40,921 nucleotides of DNA from Dehalococcoidia bacterium (GCA_029246995.1 JAQWMB010000027.1:1-40921), one strand, 5' to 3'; numbered from the stretch's first letter, positions 8,946-20,912 are shown. Program-made: numbers and translations. The notes: generated by a model from the sequence alone, not told the origin.

Positions 8946-9917
8946 TTATATTGTATATTTATTTTCAATTTGCCTTACTCTCTTTTCTTCAGTGAGTTTA
9001 TCCATTATACCAATGACTTTAATTGTTGTTTGAATAGCATTTGCCGCTGTAAAATTCACAAATTGCTTATAGAGTAGCTTTGTTATTTGATTAATATTTA
9101 ATTGTTCAGTGCTTAGCAATGATATTATTTTATTTTCAAATCTATCATAATGATTTCTATAATAGTTCATAGTAGCTATCGGTTCCTTGATGGTGTCTCC
9201 ATGTCCAGGGAAAATATGCCTTATGTCTTTTTGCATTAATTGATTAATTGAATTTCGAAAATGCAAGTTACCATTCCATTTTTTTTCACTACTAATTGAA
9301 GAAAAATGCATACCAGTTGAAGGAATTTTGCCATTGAGAATAGTGTCTCCAGAATATAAATAGCCATCTTCTTTGATGTATCCAGCTATGCTACCTGGTG
9401 TATGTCCGGGGCAAGCTATTACTTCTAAGCTCCTATTGTTCATTAATGGGAATATATGGCCACCAACAACTGGTTTAATTTTGTTCCATGGCATTGGCTC
9501 CCATTGATTTAAGAATTGACCTTCATGACCCATCAACCATTCATTAATAGTATTTTTTGACAATCCATTTTTGATTAATTGATTCATTGTTTTTTTTGTA
9601 TTGATTGTTTTCCATTTATCACCTGCAGTGTATGCACTCATATCTGGAGCACCTCCAAAAAAATCAATATCAAATTGACTCCAATATGAACCTAAGCCGG
9701 CATGATCAGCATGGGCATGAGTAATGAGGATTTTTTTTATTTCTTCTGTTCTTATATTGTTTTGTTTTAAATATTCTTGTATTAATTTAATAGCATTTTT
9801 AGAATTTGGTCCTGTATCAATTAAAAGATACCCACCACCAGCCTCTATGGACATGGGCAACAGGTATAGATGATTTGAGTCAATAGTAATTTTTTTATGT
9901 TGAATCATGATTTGCAT
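8946..9917 (-). CDS. Metallo-beta-lactamase-fold hydrolase
   Basis: Zinc hydrolase of the metallo-beta-lactamase superfamily (glyoxalase II / lactonase-like group), 323 residues. Metal ligands are visible: HAHADH at residues 67-72, the His of PGHTPGS, the Asp of YSGDTIL, and the His of FPGHGD. A C-terminal helical extension with LLSTEQLNINQITKLLYKQF resembles the winged-helix tail of the LACTB2/BLACT group. The gene starts inside the end of cinA (23-base overlap), so the two are coupled. ATG 9917 and ATG 9908 are both possible starts, with no clear ribosome site for either. Substrate unknown. Confidence 0.85.
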   Translation of the reverse strand: MQIMIQHKKITIDSNHLYLLPMSIEAGGGYLLIDTGPNSKNAIKLIQEYLKQNNIRTEEIKKILITHAHADHAGLGSYWSQFDIDFFGGAPDMSAYTAGDKWKTINTKKTMNQLIKNGLSKNTINEWLMGHEGQFLNQWEPMPWNKIKPVVGGHIFPLMNNRSLEVIACPGHTPGSIAGYIKEDGYLYSGDTILNGKIPSTGMHFSSISSEKKWNGNLHFRNSINQLMQKDIRHIFPGHGDTIKEPIATMNYYRNHYDRFENKIISLLSTEQLNINQITKLLYKQFVNFTAANAIQTTIKVIGIMDKLTEEKRVRQIENKYTI

Positions 9918-11148
9918 CTATGACTATTGTATCTAAAAACTCTTTGATTAATGTAAATGAAAGGAAGACAGCTCTATTTTTTATTTGTGTTCTGTTGCCA
10001 GGTAAGAGTAATTTTTTATTAATAACTTTTTCTCCATTTGTAATTGATAAAAAAATTGTACCACTTTCTTTATTTTCAATTGTATCAATGCCAGCTACGC
10101 CAGTTATTGCTAGGCCAATATCTGCTTTAAATATCTGCTTTGCTTGTTTTGCTAATTCACTAGTTGTTTTAAGTGACACTGTGCCTTCACTTTCTAAAAT
10201 TTCTTGGGAAATTCCTGAAAATAGCTTTGCATCTTTTTGATATGCCACTAATGAACCTTTAAAAAAACTAGATGAGTTTTCAATATTAGTTATTTCATTT
10301 GCGAGATTACCTCCTGAAGCGGATTCAATGATGCCTAATGTGAGATCATGTTGATTCATTACTTTTTGAATAACTTGAGCAAATTTTTGGTCATCTTCAC
10401 CCCAAATGTATGTATCAAGAATATCTTTAATTTGCATTTCTATTGGTTTGATCATTTTATAGGCTATATCTTGATTTTTTGCCTTAGCTGCTATACGTAT
10501 ACTGACACCATCTTTTTTTACATAAATGCCTACTGATGGGTTTTCTCCGTGTAAAAAAGATTCAATCATTTCATTAATATTAGACTCACCTAATGTGGAT
10601 GTCTTAATTATTTTTTTCACTAATACATCCTGACTTTTATTTAGTAAGCGTTCTTTGATTTGCCCAAACCACATTGTTTTCATTTCAGATGGTGGTCCAG
10701 GCATCAGAATAATTTGAAAATTATTTTTTTTAATCCACCATCCAGGTGCAGTACCTACTGGATTATCTAAAAATTTAGCTGATTTAATAATTGAAGCTTG
10801 TTTAATATTTTTTTCTGGAAATTGCCTATCCCTTGATGCAAAGAAGTTTCGCAATTTTTTTTCCTGATCTTTATCGATAATCATTGTTTCATTTAAGGCC
10901 AAGGCTAATGTTTCTCTAGTAATATCATCTTCAGTAGGACCAAGGCCTCCAGTCATAAAAATGATATCTGATCTTTGAATTGCAGTACGAATTATTTCTT
11001 CTAGTCTGTTAAAATTATCACCAACTTGAGTCGTCCATAATAAATCAATACCTAATGTGGGGAATTCATTAGCTAAGAAATTTGAATTAGTGTCAATAGT
11101 TTCGCCTAGTAGAAGCTCTGTACCAACTGAAATGATTTCTGCTTTCAA
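9895..11148 (-). CDS. cinA: CinA-family protein (COG1058 domain plus nicotinamide-nucleotide amidase domain)
   Basis: A 417-residue two-domain CinA. The N-terminal molybdopterin-binding-like domain (KAEIISVGTELLLGE, TGGLGPTEDD, MPGPPSEM) acts in other species as an ADP-ribose/NMN-related pyrophosphatase. The C-terminal PncC-like domain (about residues 255-410; ESASGG, ITGVAGID, SGTIFLSI) is a nicotinamide-nucleotide amidase. Together they salvage NMN formed from NAD use. The start is a TTG at 11148, which places MKAEIISVGTELL exactly where the family begins; a GGGA sits about 5 bases upstream. It lies between a DinB-like gene and a coupled MBL hydrolase. Confidence 0.92.
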   Translation of the reverse strand: MKAEIISVGTELLLGETIDTNSNFLANEFPTLGIDLLWTTQVGDNFNRLEEIIRTAIQRSDIIFMTGGLGPTEDDITRETLALALNETMIIDKDQEKKLRNFFASRDRQFPEKNIKQASIIKSAKFLDNPVGTAPGWWIKKNNFQIILMPGPPSEMKTMWFGQIKERLLNKSQDVLVKKIIKTSTLGESNINEMIESFLHGENPSVGIYVKKDGVSIRIAAKAKNQDIAYKMIKPIEMQIKDILDTYIWGEDDQKFAQVIQKVMNQHDLTLGIIESASGGNLANEITNIENSSSFFKGSLVAYQKDAKLFSGISQEILESEGTVSLKTTSELAKQAKQIFKADIGLAITGVAGIDTIENKESGTIFLSITNGEKVINKKLLLPGNRTQIKNRAVFLSFTLIKEFLDTIVIDANHDST

Positions 11149-11171
11149 TGGAATCCCAATTCTAATTTTTT

Positions 11172-11639
11172 TTATTTTAATTTTTTTAGATGATTCATTA
11201 ATGTATCTATTTTATCACTATTTTTAGTAATTAATTTTTCTAAATATTTCAGATTTTTTTGATTTTCTAAATGATACAGTTGAGCATTATTATTATTTAA
11301 ATTGCTAGAAATAAGATTAAATTGTTCTTTGTTCTGTAAAAAAGTTACTATTTCTATTTTGCGTAAACTAAAAAATGTAAGCATTTTCATTCCGATTGCT
11401 TTTCTTATTACTGCAGGTTGACTTAAATGGGTTAATTGCTGATTAGATGATTGACTAATTTCTAATAAAATATCATTTATACTTAAAATATATGATACTA
11501 AATGTCTTATCGTCCAGCCTTGACTATTTAAGTTTTTATGCAGATTAGATTCGCTCATGTCCAATATATAAGCACTGAGTAAATGGGTATTCTCCATGAT
11601 TTTTTTAAAACTTTGTTCTATTGTAGATACTTTTTCCAT
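11172..11639 (-). CDS. DinB-like helical protein
   Basis: A 155-residue, mostly helical protein. The segment SQGWTIRHLVSYILSINDILLE (about residues 39-60) resembles the DinB/DinB_2 pattern W(T/S)(V/I)xExLxHL, in which the histidine binds metal; here that position is His46. I do not see the second metal motif (HxxH) near the C-terminus, so metal binding may be lost. It lies 23 bases upstream of cinA on the same strand and is probably its first operon partner. No ribosome site is evident at ATG 11639. The family call is tentative and the function unknown. Confidence 0.55.
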   Translation of the reverse strand: MEKVSTIEQSFKKIMENTHLLSAYILDMSESNLHKNLNSQGWTIRHLVSYILSINDILLEISQSSNQQLTHLSQPAVIRKAIGMKMLTFFSLRKIEIVTFLQNKEQFNLISSNLNNNNAQLYHLENQKNLKYLEKLITKNSDKIDTLMNHLKKLK

Positions 11640-11745
11640 AATAATTTAATAAATTTAATCTCACTGACTATTGCTATAATTATTTATGATAAATCTTTTT
11701 TTTTGCATAACATAGACAATTATTAATTTTTATAAATTTACTTAC

Positions 11746-11754
11746 TGATATAAT
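11746..11754 (+). promoter_or_regulatory. Extended -10 promoter of murI
   Basis: TGATATAAT is a perfect extended -10 element (TGnTATAAT) with the hexamer at 11749-11754. Transcription would start near 11761, leaving a leader of about 22 bases that contains the AAGGA site used by murI. No convincing -35 is visible, as is usual with an extended -10. It overlaps the upstream in-frame ATG at 11753 and so argues against that start. Confidence 0.6.
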
Positions 11755-11782
11755 GAAAATGTGTTTTTTTAAGGATGAGATT

Positions 11783-12592
11783 TTGACAAAAATCGGTATT
11801 TTTGATTCTGGCGTGGGTGGCTTGACAATAGCTTCTAAAATACAAGAAAGAGCATCAAAGCATAAAATTATTTATTATGCTGACAATGCTTTTTTCCCAT
11901 ATGGCTCAAAAGATGAAGACATTGTTATTCAACGTTCAATATATTTAACTAAACAACTCTTATCTGAAGGTTGCAACATTATAATAGTTGCTTGTAATAC
12001 TGCATCTTCAGCAGCACTAGAATTATTACGTAAGCAATTTGACGTACCAATTATTGGTATTGAGCCAGCAGTTAAGCCCGCAATGGAAAATACAAGTTCT
12101 GGAAAAGCACTTCTATTAGCTACTCCTTTAACAACTACTGGCGAAAGATTATCTAGGCTTGAGAAAAATTATGTCGATCAAGGGCAATTGTATTCTTTAC
12201 CAATGGAAGGATTGGCAGAAAAAATAGAACTCGGCCTGCTTTCTAAAGATAGCTTAATGAGTGAATTGCAATTTATACTTGATGAATATTATCATTTAGG
12301 CGTTGATGCATTAATCTTAGGATGTACGCATTACTACTTTTTAAAAAAATATTTGTCTGAGATTTCTCCTGCACATATTTTAATTTTTGATTCAATTAAT
12401 GGCGTTATAAAAAGAATTGAAAAAATTATTTCTGAAGAAATGAATAGTGATCAAGTTGAACAGGTTCATGAAAATATTGACTGCTATGTAACAGGGAATA
12501 TCACTTCATTTATGGTATCAATCACTAGTATAATTGATTATGGATTTGAGCTTCCAAAGTTATTAATTATGAAAAAGAATCATATTGAATAG
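11783..12592 (+). CDS. murI: Glutamate racemase
   Basis: Makes D-glutamate for peptidoglycan by interconverting L- and D-glutamate without cofactor. Both catalytic cysteines are visible: Cys71 in VACNTASSAALE and Cys181 in LGCTHYYF. The N-terminal IGIFDSGVGGLT and YYADNAFFPYG are family signatures. Start: TTG 11783 has AAGGATGAG at 11771-11779 and gives a normal 269-residue protein beginning MTKIGIFDSG; the in-frame ATG 11753 lies inside the promoter. pyrF follows, with its ribosome site overlapping the murI stop. Confidence 0.93.
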   Translation: MTKIGIFDSGVGGLTIASKIQERASKHKIIYYADNAFFPYGSKDEDIVIQRSIYLTKQLLSEGCNIIIVACNTASSAALELLRKQFDVPIIGIEPAVKPAMENTSSGKALLLATPLTTTGERLSRLEKNYVDQGQLYSLPMEGLAEKIELGLLSKDSLMSELQFILDEYYHLGVDALILGCTHYYFLKKYLSEISPAHILIFDSINGVIKRIEKIISEEMNSDQVEQVHENIDCYVTGNITSFMVSITSIIDYGFELPKLLIMKKNHIE

Positions 12593-12601
12593 GAATATAC
12601 A

Positions 12602-13417
12602 TTGAATTTTATTAATAAATATCAAAATATTGTAGAAAAAAACCATAGTTTTCTTTGTATTGGGTTAGATATCCATGATGAATTGATGCCAAGCCAGTTT
12701 ACTTCTATTGATTTTCTTAAAAATATTATAGATTCAACTAAAGATTTGGTATGCGCTTATAAACCAAATGTTGCTTTTTTTGAGAAACATGGTCCTGAAG
12801 GAATTACTCTTCTTAAAAATATTATCGACTATATACCCTCTAACATACCAATTATCCTAGATGCAAAGAGGGGCGATATAGGTTCTACAGCTAAAGCTTA
12901 TGCTGATGCTGCTTTTAATTTTTTTAATGCAGATGCAATCACATTAAATCCATATTTTGGAATAGATTCTATCAAGCCATTTATCGACTTCCAGGATAAG
13001 CATATATTTATTTTATGTAGAACAACTAATCAGAGTAGTAACGAAGTACAATCACTAAAACTTAAAGACGGATCAAGTTTATTTAAAGAGGTTGCTTTTT
13101 TATCTAATCAATGGAACCACAATAATAATATAGGTCTTGTAGTTGGTGGAACTTTTGTTGATGAGGCTAAGGAAATTCGTTCTATAAGCCCCGAAATGAT
13201 TTTTTTAGTACCAGGCATTGGTAGCCAAGGAGCAGATACTAAGAAGATTGTTAATGCACTCAAAGTGAGTGACTCTAAGCCGCAAATTATTATTTCTGCC
13301 TCACGGTCTATTATTTTTGCTGGCGAACAAAATAGTACAAGCATTGCTGATTATATGGGGGATGTTAGAAATGAAGCCATAACTCTTAAGAATGAAATTA
13401 ATCATTATCTTAATTAA
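12602..13417 (+). CDS. pyrF: Orotidine-5'-phosphate decarboxylase (subfamily 2)
   Basis: Final step of UMP synthesis, decarboxylation of OMP. The 271-residue product belongs to the longer subfamily 2: FLCIGLDIHDELMP near the start, AYKPNVAFFEKHGPEG, the catalytic Asp/Lys array ILDAKRGDIGSTAKAY (Asp87, Lys89, Asp92), TLNPYFG, and a phosphate-binding end with VPGIGSQG and SASRSIIFAG. The start is TTG 12602 with AGGA at 12591-12594, seven bases away. It is in an operon with murI. No other pyrimidine genes are nearby. Confidence 0.93.
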   Translation: MNFINKYQNIVEKNHSFLCIGLDIHDELMPSQFTSIDFLKNIIDSTKDLVCAYKPNVAFFEKHGPEGITLLKNIIDYIPSNIPIILDAKRGDIGSTAKAYADAAFNFFNADAITLNPYFGIDSIKPFIDFQDKHIFILCRTTNQSSNEVQSLKLKDGSSLFKEVAFLSNQWNHNNNIGLVVGGTFVDEAKEIRSISPEMIFLVPGIGSQGADTKKIVNALKVSDSKPQIIISASRSIIFAGEQNSTSIADYMGDVRNEAITLKNEINHYLN

Positions 13418-13457
13418 TCATTATTTATGAATTTATGAATTAGTTTTATTTTCTAAA

Positions 13458-13486
13458 TTGACTACTCTCTACTTCTAGAATAAACT
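13458..13486 (+). promoter_or_regulatory. Sigma-70-type promoter for the BFN gene
   Basis: TTGACT (13458-13463) and TAAACT (13481-13486) are separated by 17 bases, in the intergenic space after pyrF. Transcription would start near 13493, and the AGGGG ribosome site follows at 13518-13522. This is consensus reading only. Confidence 0.45.
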
Positions 13487-13528
13487 TTACCCACATAAGT
13501 TAGTAGAATCTATATTTAGGGGCATTTG

Positions 13529-14092
13529 ATGATAGAATTGCATATTGATAGTATTAGAGTCAGCTTACGTCATTATCAAAGAGTAATTGTTTTAAAAGAA
13601 AATAATACTCAAAAATTCCTTCCAATTTGGATTGGCGCTGATATTGCTGATGCAATTGCACTTTCATTACAAGATATTGATTTACCTAGGCCACTTACAC
13701 ATGATTTAATGAATGAGCTAGTTAGTCATTTAGGTGGACAAGTGGAATCCATTATTGTTAATAAACTTGAAAATGATACATATTATGCGAGTATTAAAAT
13801 TAATACTAATAATGGTATCATAGACATTGATGCTAGGCCATCAGATGCTATTGCACTCTCAGTTCGAACAAAAGCCCCTATTTATGTAGATGATTTAGTA
13901 TTTGAAAAAGCATGCATAAATATTGATAATGAAAAAAATATTATACAAAGTGACCAAAATTTTAGTGAAGTGAACAGTGAAATTACTGATGAAGAATTAC
14001 AAAAATTATCAGCATTTAAAGATTTTGTTTCTGAATTAGATTTTGATTTATCAGATGAAAAAGATGATAAAATGTCTGAACAAGATAACTAA
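13529..14092 (+). CDS. Bifunctional nuclease (BFN/DUF151) family protein
   Basis: The first ~130 residues match the BFN/DUF151 domain: IRVSLRHYQRVIVLKE, FLPIWIGADIADAIALSLQ, PRPLTHDLM, and IDARPSDAIALSVRTKAPIYV. Plant members have nuclease activity on RNA and DNA; the role of bacterial members is poorly known. The C-terminal ~45 residues are acidic, partly resembling the UvrB/UvrC-like tail region of longer members (ITDEELQKLSAFKDFVSELDF). Start: ATG 13529 has AGGGG six bases upstream; the ORF could begin three bases earlier at TTG 13526, but that spacing is too short. It has its own predicted promoter and precedes the ATP synthase operon. Confidence 0.88.
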   Translation: MIELHIDSIRVSLRHYQRVIVLKENNTQKFLPIWIGADIADAIALSLQDIDLPRPLTHDLMNELVSHLGGQVESIIVNKLENDTYYASIKINTNNGIIDIDARPSDAIALSVRTKAPIYVDDLVFEKACINIDNEKNIIQSDQNFSEVNSEITDEELQKLSAFKDFVSELDFDLSDEKDDKMSEQDN

Positions 14093-14124
14093 TATTATTA
14101 CCTTGTTATTTATTTATTATATCT

Positions 14125-14165
14125 CTTGCTAAGAAATCTATAAATTAATATAGTCTCTTAGTAAG
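14125..14165. promoter_or_regulatory. Promoter and overlapping dyad upstream of the ATP synthase operon
   Basis: A -35 TTGCTA (14126-14131) and -10 TATAGT (14149-14154) are spaced by 17 bases, predicting transcription from about 14161. Superimposed is an inverted repeat: CTTGCTAAGA (14125-14134) with TCTTAGTAAG (14156-14165), one G-T-type mismatch, and inner arms CTATA (14138-14142) and TATAG (14149-14153). The dyad covers both promoter hexamers, as a repressor site would. A smaller hairpin (AAGACT 14169-14174 / AGTCTT 14184-14189) lies in the leader before the GGGGG ribosome site of atpZ. Confidence 0.5.
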
Positions 14166-14215
14166 AAAAAGACTTAACTAATGAGTCTTAAAGAATTAAG
14201 TGGGGGATTTTCTAA

Positions 14216-14425
14216 TTGTATGAGTCGCCCGCTTTTCGTTTAGTAGGGATTGGTTTTTATTTTGTTGTATCTATTTTAATTCCGCTTTTATTAGGAATGA
14301 AAATAGATGAGAAATTAGACTCCGATCCAATTTTTACTATTCTAATGCTTGTTTTTGGTTTAATCATTGCTTTTGTTGGTGCATATAGACAAATTCAGGA
14401 AGTTGTAAAAAACAAGCATCGTTAA
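14216..14425 (+). CDS. AtpZ/AtpI-type ATP synthase assembly protein
   Basis: A 69-residue protein with two membrane helices (about residues 8-27 and 38-56) joined by the short loop KIDEKLDSDP, as in the F0F1-ATPase gene1/AtpZ family. Such proteins help c-ring assembly or Mg2+ delivery. It is the first gene of the atp operon. The start is TTG 14216, with GGGGG at 14202-14206; no in-frame ATG exists near it. Its position before atpB supports the call more than the sequence alone does. Confidence 0.75.
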   Translation: MYESPAFRLVGIGFYFVVSILIPLLLGMKIDEKLDSDPIFTILMLVFGLIIAFVGAYRQIQEVVKNKHR

Positions 14426-14460
14426 TTCAATAAAGTGATTTTGAAATGAGGTCATTTTTC

Positions 14461-15820
<1,360 letters not shown>

Positions 15821-15870
15821 ATTAATTTGCTTAGCAATACTGAAATACTGTGTAGAGATTTGAGGTAAAT

Positions 15871-16473
15871 ATGAACACTTTAGCTAAAAGAACTTTTTTG
15901 CTCTTTAACTTTTTGGTGTTACTTTTTTTTAGCCAGGCAAATCAAATATTTGCTGCTAAAGAAGAAGTAACAGGTATTGCTAAGCTTGGTTTTAGCTTAC
16001 CTGGTTTAATTACTCAGATAATTAACTTTGCTATTTTGTTAGTTGTCTTGAGAATTTTTCTATGGAAGCCATTTTTAAAAATTATTGATGATAGAAATCA
16101 AAAGATTAAATTAGGGCTTGAAGCAGCGGAGCAGGCAAGCTTGCAAGCAAATGAGAGTCAATCTGAATCTAAGAAAATACTGGATGATGCTAGAAATGAA
16201 GCTTCACAATTTATTACTGATACGAGAGAGATGGCTGAAAAATTAAAAATTGAATTAGAAGATAAAGCAAAGCAAGACGCAGATGTGATATTGCAAAAAG
16301 CTAAGAAAGAGATAGAAAGAGATAAAGAACAAGCTTTAGCAGTAATTAGAAAGAATTTTGCTGAAATTACTATCTCGGCTGCAGAAAAAGTTATTGATAA
16401 GTCGCTCGATAAAAGTATTCATGAAGAATTAATTAATAATGTGTTGGAAGATTATAAATTTGATAATGAATGA
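15871..16473 (+). CDS. atpF: ATP synthase F0 subunit b, with signal-peptide-like leader
   Basis: Peripheral-stalk subunit linking F0 to F1. After one membrane helix (about residues 47-66; QIINFAILLVVLRIFLWKPF) comes a long charged coiled coil (residues 70-175) with the family pattern IIDDRNQKIKLGLEAAEQA. Ahead of the helix is a second hydrophobic stretch (residues 8-28, ending FSQANQIFAA) that looks like a cleavable signal peptide. The start ATG has GAGGT upstream. It is the fourth gene of the atp operon. Confidence 0.92.
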   Translation: MNTLAKRTFLLFNFLVLLFFSQANQIFAAKEEVTGIAKLGFSLPGLITQIINFAILLVVLRIFLWKPFLKIIDDRNQKIKLGLEAAEQASLQANESQSESKKILDDARNEASQFITDTREMAEKLKIELEDKAKQDADVILQKAKKEIERDKEQALAVIRKNFAEITISAAEKVIDKSLDKSIHEELINNVLEDYKFDNE

Positions 16474-16492
16474 TAATTAAGGAAAAGTAAGT

Positions 16493-17032
16493 ATGCTATT
16501 AAGGGATGTTGCAGGCAAGAGATATGCTTCAGCAATTGGTGAGATTGCTGAAGAGAATAATAATTTTGATTATTGGTCAAAGTTATTGAATGATGCTTCA
16601 ATTATTTATCATGATTCTAATTCTCAAGTTTTGTTTCATAGTAATGAATTTACAGATGAAAAATTTCAATCTTTGATAGTTGATATATTTACAGAAATTG
16701 ATCAACAAGGCATAAATCTTATGAAACTTTTAAAGAAAAAAAATAGATTAAAATTAATTCCTTCTATTAATTCGTATTTTCAAGAAATAGTGGATCAAAA
16801 TGATAATGTTATTAGAGGAGAGATAGTTACAGCAATTAATTTTGAATCAAGCCTATCTTCTATTGAAGGGTTGTTATCAAAAAAATTGAATAAAAAAGTA
16901 ATATTAAATGCATCAGCAGATGAGAGTATTATTGGCGGAATCAAACTACGTATCGGTGATCGTTTGTATGATGGAACTATAAAAGCTAGGCTCAATAAAC
17001 TCAAGGATAGTTTATTAGATGTTAAGAGTTAA
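16493..17032 (+). CDS. atpH: ATP synthase F1 subunit delta
   Basis: Delta joins the b-stalk to the top of the F1 head. The 179-residue protein has the helical N-terminal domain (AGKRYASAIGEIAEENNN, YWSKLL) and the C-terminal OSCP-like end (GGIKLRIGDRLYDGTIKARLNKLKDSL), which is the family signature. It starts at ATG 16493 with AAGGAAAAG upstream. Its gene lies between atpF and atpA, in the usual order. The middle region is divergent, as is common for delta. Confidence 0.92.
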   Translation: MLLRDVAGKRYASAIGEIAEENNNFDYWSKLLNDASIIYHDSNSQVLFHSNEFTDEKFQSLIVDIFTEIDQQGINLMKLLKKKNRLKLIPSINSYFQEIVDQNDNVIRGEIVTAINFESSLSSIEGLLSKKLNKKVILNASADESIIGGIKLRIGDRLYDGTIKARLNKLKDSLLDVKS

Positions 17033-17056
17033 TAATTAAAAATATTGGAGGGTATC

Positions 17057-18568
17057 ATGTCAGTTCGTCCAGATGAAGTAGCATCTATTTTAAAGAAACA
17101 GATTGAAAACTTTGATGATAAAACAAATGAGGTGAATGTAGGGACTGTTATTGAAGCATCAGATGGTATAGCCCAAATTTTTGGTTTGCAGAACTGTCTT
17201 TCATCTGAACTTATTGAATTTAGTAATGGTGTCAGAGGCTTAGCTTTAAATCTTGAAGAAGAAACTGTAGGAGCTATTATTCTTGGTGAATATTCTGCTA
17301 TTAAAGAAGGTGATGAGGTTAAGACAACAGGTGAAGTTGCTTCAGTTCCTGTAGGTGAAAATTTTATTGGTAGAGTGGTTAACGCTCTAGGTCAGCCTAT
17401 CGATGAGCTAGGTTCAATTTCAGCAGCTGAAACTAGACCTGTTGAGAGAATTGCTCCAGGAGTAGTTTCTAGAAAGAGTGTTGATCAACCTTTGCAAACA
17501 GGGATTAAGGCTGTTGATGCTATGATTCCTATTGGTCGTGGCCAAAGAGAGTTGATTATTGGCGATCGTTCTATTGGAAAAACTGCAATTGCAATTGATG
17601 CAATTATTAACCAAAAAAGTGAAGATGTTATTTGTGTGTATGTTGCAATTGGTCAAAAAGATTCAAAGGTTGCTCAAACTGTAGCTTCATTACAGGAAAA
17701 TGACGCTATGGATCACACAATAGTAGTCTCAGCATCAGCAGCAGAATCGGCAGCTTTACAGTACCTTGCTCCTTATTCAGGCTGCGCGATTGCAGAATAT
17801 TTTATGGATCAAGGTAAAGATGTATTAATTATTTATGATGATTTGTCAAAGCATGCTTGGGCTTACAGGCAGATCTCACTTCTTTTAAAAAGACCTCCTG
17901 GTCGTGAAGCATATCCTGGTGATGTTTTTTACTTACATTCAAGGTTATTAGAGAGAGCAGCACGAGTTAATGAATCTTTTGGTGGCGGTTCAATAACTGC
18001 TCTTCCAATCATTGAAACTCAAGCTGGTGATGTTTCAGCATATATTCCAACAAATGTTATTTCTATTACTGATGGCCAAATTGTTTTGGAGCAGGGATTA
18101 TTTAATACTGGCCAGAGACCTGCTACAAATCCAGGTATTTCAGTTTCAAGAGTAGGTGGTTCTGCTCAAACAAAAGCAATGAAAAAAGTAGCGGGTACTT
18201 TAAGATTGGATTTATCACAGTACAGAGAATTACAAGCTTTTGCTCAGTTTGGTACGGATGACTTAGATGCGACAACAAAGAGACAACTCGAACGAGGTGC
18301 AAGATTAACTGAATTGTTAAAGCAGAAACAATATTCACCAAAATCTCTTTCACAGCAAGTTACGATTTTATATGCAGGGACTAAAGGCTTTTTAGATGAA
18401 GTTCCTGTTGATAAAGTGGGTGACTTCGAAGAAAAATTCGAACAATTTATGGATGCTCAACATAAAAATATTTTAGATGAAATTGAAAGTTCAAAAGATA
18501 TTTCTGATGATTTAGAAAAAAAACTTGAAGATGCTATTACGAATTTTCAAGGTACTGTAAGTTATTAG
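17057..18568 (+). CDS. atpA: ATP synthase F1 subunit alpha
   Basis: Non-catalytic nucleotide-binding subunit of F1, 503 residues, normal length. It begins [19 protein letters not shown] at ATG 17057, preceded by GGAGGGT; a TTG at 17045 is in frame but precedes the ribosome site. [37 protein letters not shown]-like ([12 protein letters not shown]) and [10 protein letters not shown] are all present, including the arginine finger in the last. The P-loop is unusual: GDRSIGKT, where nearly all alpha subunits have GDRQTGKT. The Lys and final Thr are kept. Confidence 0.96.
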   Translation: MSVRPDEVASILKKQIENFDDKTNEVNVGTVIEASDGIAQIFGLQNCLSSELIEFSNGVRGLALNLEEETVGAIILGEYSAIKEGDEVKTTGEVASVPVGENFIGRVVNALGQPIDELGSISAAETRPVERIAPGVVSRKSVDQPLQTGIKAVDAMIPIGRGQRELIIGDRSIGKTAIAIDAIINQKSEDVICVYVAIGQKDSKVAQTVASLQENDAMDHTIVVSASAAESAALQYLAPYSGCAIAEYFMDQGKDVLIIYDDLSKHAWAYRQISLLLKRPPGREAYPGDVFYLHSRLLERAARVNESFGGGSITALPIIETQAGDVSAYIPTNVISITDGQIVLEQGLFNTGQRPATNPGISVSRVGGSAQTKAMKKVAGTLRLDLSQYRELQAFAQFGTDDLDATTKRQLERGARLTELLKQKQYSPKSLSQQVTILYAGTKGFLDEVPVDKVGDFEEKFEQFMDAQHKNILDEIESSKDISDDLEKKLEDAITNFQGTVSY

Positions 18569-18596
18569 AATTTATTAGTCCTTTTGGAGGGATTAT

Positions 18597-19493
18597 ATGC
18601 CAAGTGGTGGATCAGTTAGAGAAATAAAAAATCGCATGAGTGCTGTTGCAAATACTGCAAAAGTCACTAAAGCTATGGAACTTGTTTCTGCATCAAAAAT
18701 GCGTAAGGCTCAACAAAAAGCACTTGACTCTCGTCCTTATGCTGAAATGATGCGAGATATTCTTGTAAGAATGCTCCAGAGCATTGATATGGATAATTTT
18801 GAAGCAAATCCAATGCTTAGCAAAAGTGTATCTGATAAAATTGGCATAATACATATAACTCCTGATAGAGGACTTGTAGGAGGATTAAACTCAAATATGA
18901 ATAAAAAATCTTCTACATTTATTCTTGAGAAACAAGAGAGTGAAATCGATGTATCATTAATTACTTTAGGAACAAAGGGACGTGATTTTTTTGCAAGATC
19001 TGGATATTCGATTAATGCATCTTATGAGATGAATGAATTACCAGATGAAATTGCTATTGCAAAAATAATTGCTGAGAAAGCTAGTACTGATTTTATTTCT
19101 GGTGAAGTGGGTGAATTATATATCGGTTATCAAAAATTTATTAATAATGCAAAGCAGGAAGCAACCATTAAAAAACTACTTCCAATTAATAAGGATTTCG
19201 TTATAAATTCTGAAGAAAAACCATCGACCAAGCAGTATCTTATCGAACCCGATGTCAATTCTGTATTAGAAGTACTTTTACCTAAAGTCGTACTCACGCA
19301 AATTTTAGAGGCTATTTTAGAATCTACTGCTTCAGAACATACAGCTAGAATGGTTGCAATGCATCAAGCTACAGAAGCTGCTGAAGAAATGGTTTCTGAG
19401 CTTAATTTGACTTATAACAAAGCAAGACAAGAGATGATTACTGGAGAATTACTAGATATTGTTGGAGGAACTGCAGCAATATCTGATAACTAA
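18597..19493 (+). CDS. atpG: ATP synthase F1 subunit gamma
   Basis: Central rotary shaft. The 298-residue protein has the two terminal helices that form the shaft: VREIKNRMSAVANTAKVTKAMELVSASKMRKA at the start, and SEHTARMVAMHQATEAAEEMVSELNLTYNKARQEMITGEL at the end. Between them is the Rossmann-like domain (ITPDRGLVGGLN). The start ATG 18597 follows TTTGGAGGG. It is in the usual place between alpha and beta. No insert of the redox-regulatory type seen in chloroplasts is visible. Confidence 0.95.
   Translation: MPSGGSVREIKNRMSAVANTAKVTKAMELVSASKMRKAQQKALDSRPYAEMMRDILVRMLQSIDMDNFEANPMLSKSVSDKIGIIHITPDRGLVGGLNSNMNKKSSTFILEKQESEIDVSLITLGTKGRDFFARSGYSINASYEMNELPDEIAIAKIIAEKASTDFISGEVGELYIGYQKFINNAKQEATIKKLLPINKDFVINSEEKPSTKQYLIEPDVNSVLEVLLPKVVLTQILEAILESTASEHTARMVAMHQATEAAEEMVSELNLTYNKARQEMITGELLDIVGGTAAISDN

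Positions 19494-20912
<1,419 letters not shown>

Noticed and set aside
11753-11782. Earlier ATG start for murI
   Set aside because: It overlaps the TATAAT promoter and precedes the AAGGA site; the TTG at 11783 gives the family-standard N-terminus.
14169-14189. Hairpin AAGACT/AGTCTT in the atp leader as an attenuator or riboswitch
   Set aside because: Only a 6-bp stem with a 9-base loop, no T-run and no aptamer-like structure.
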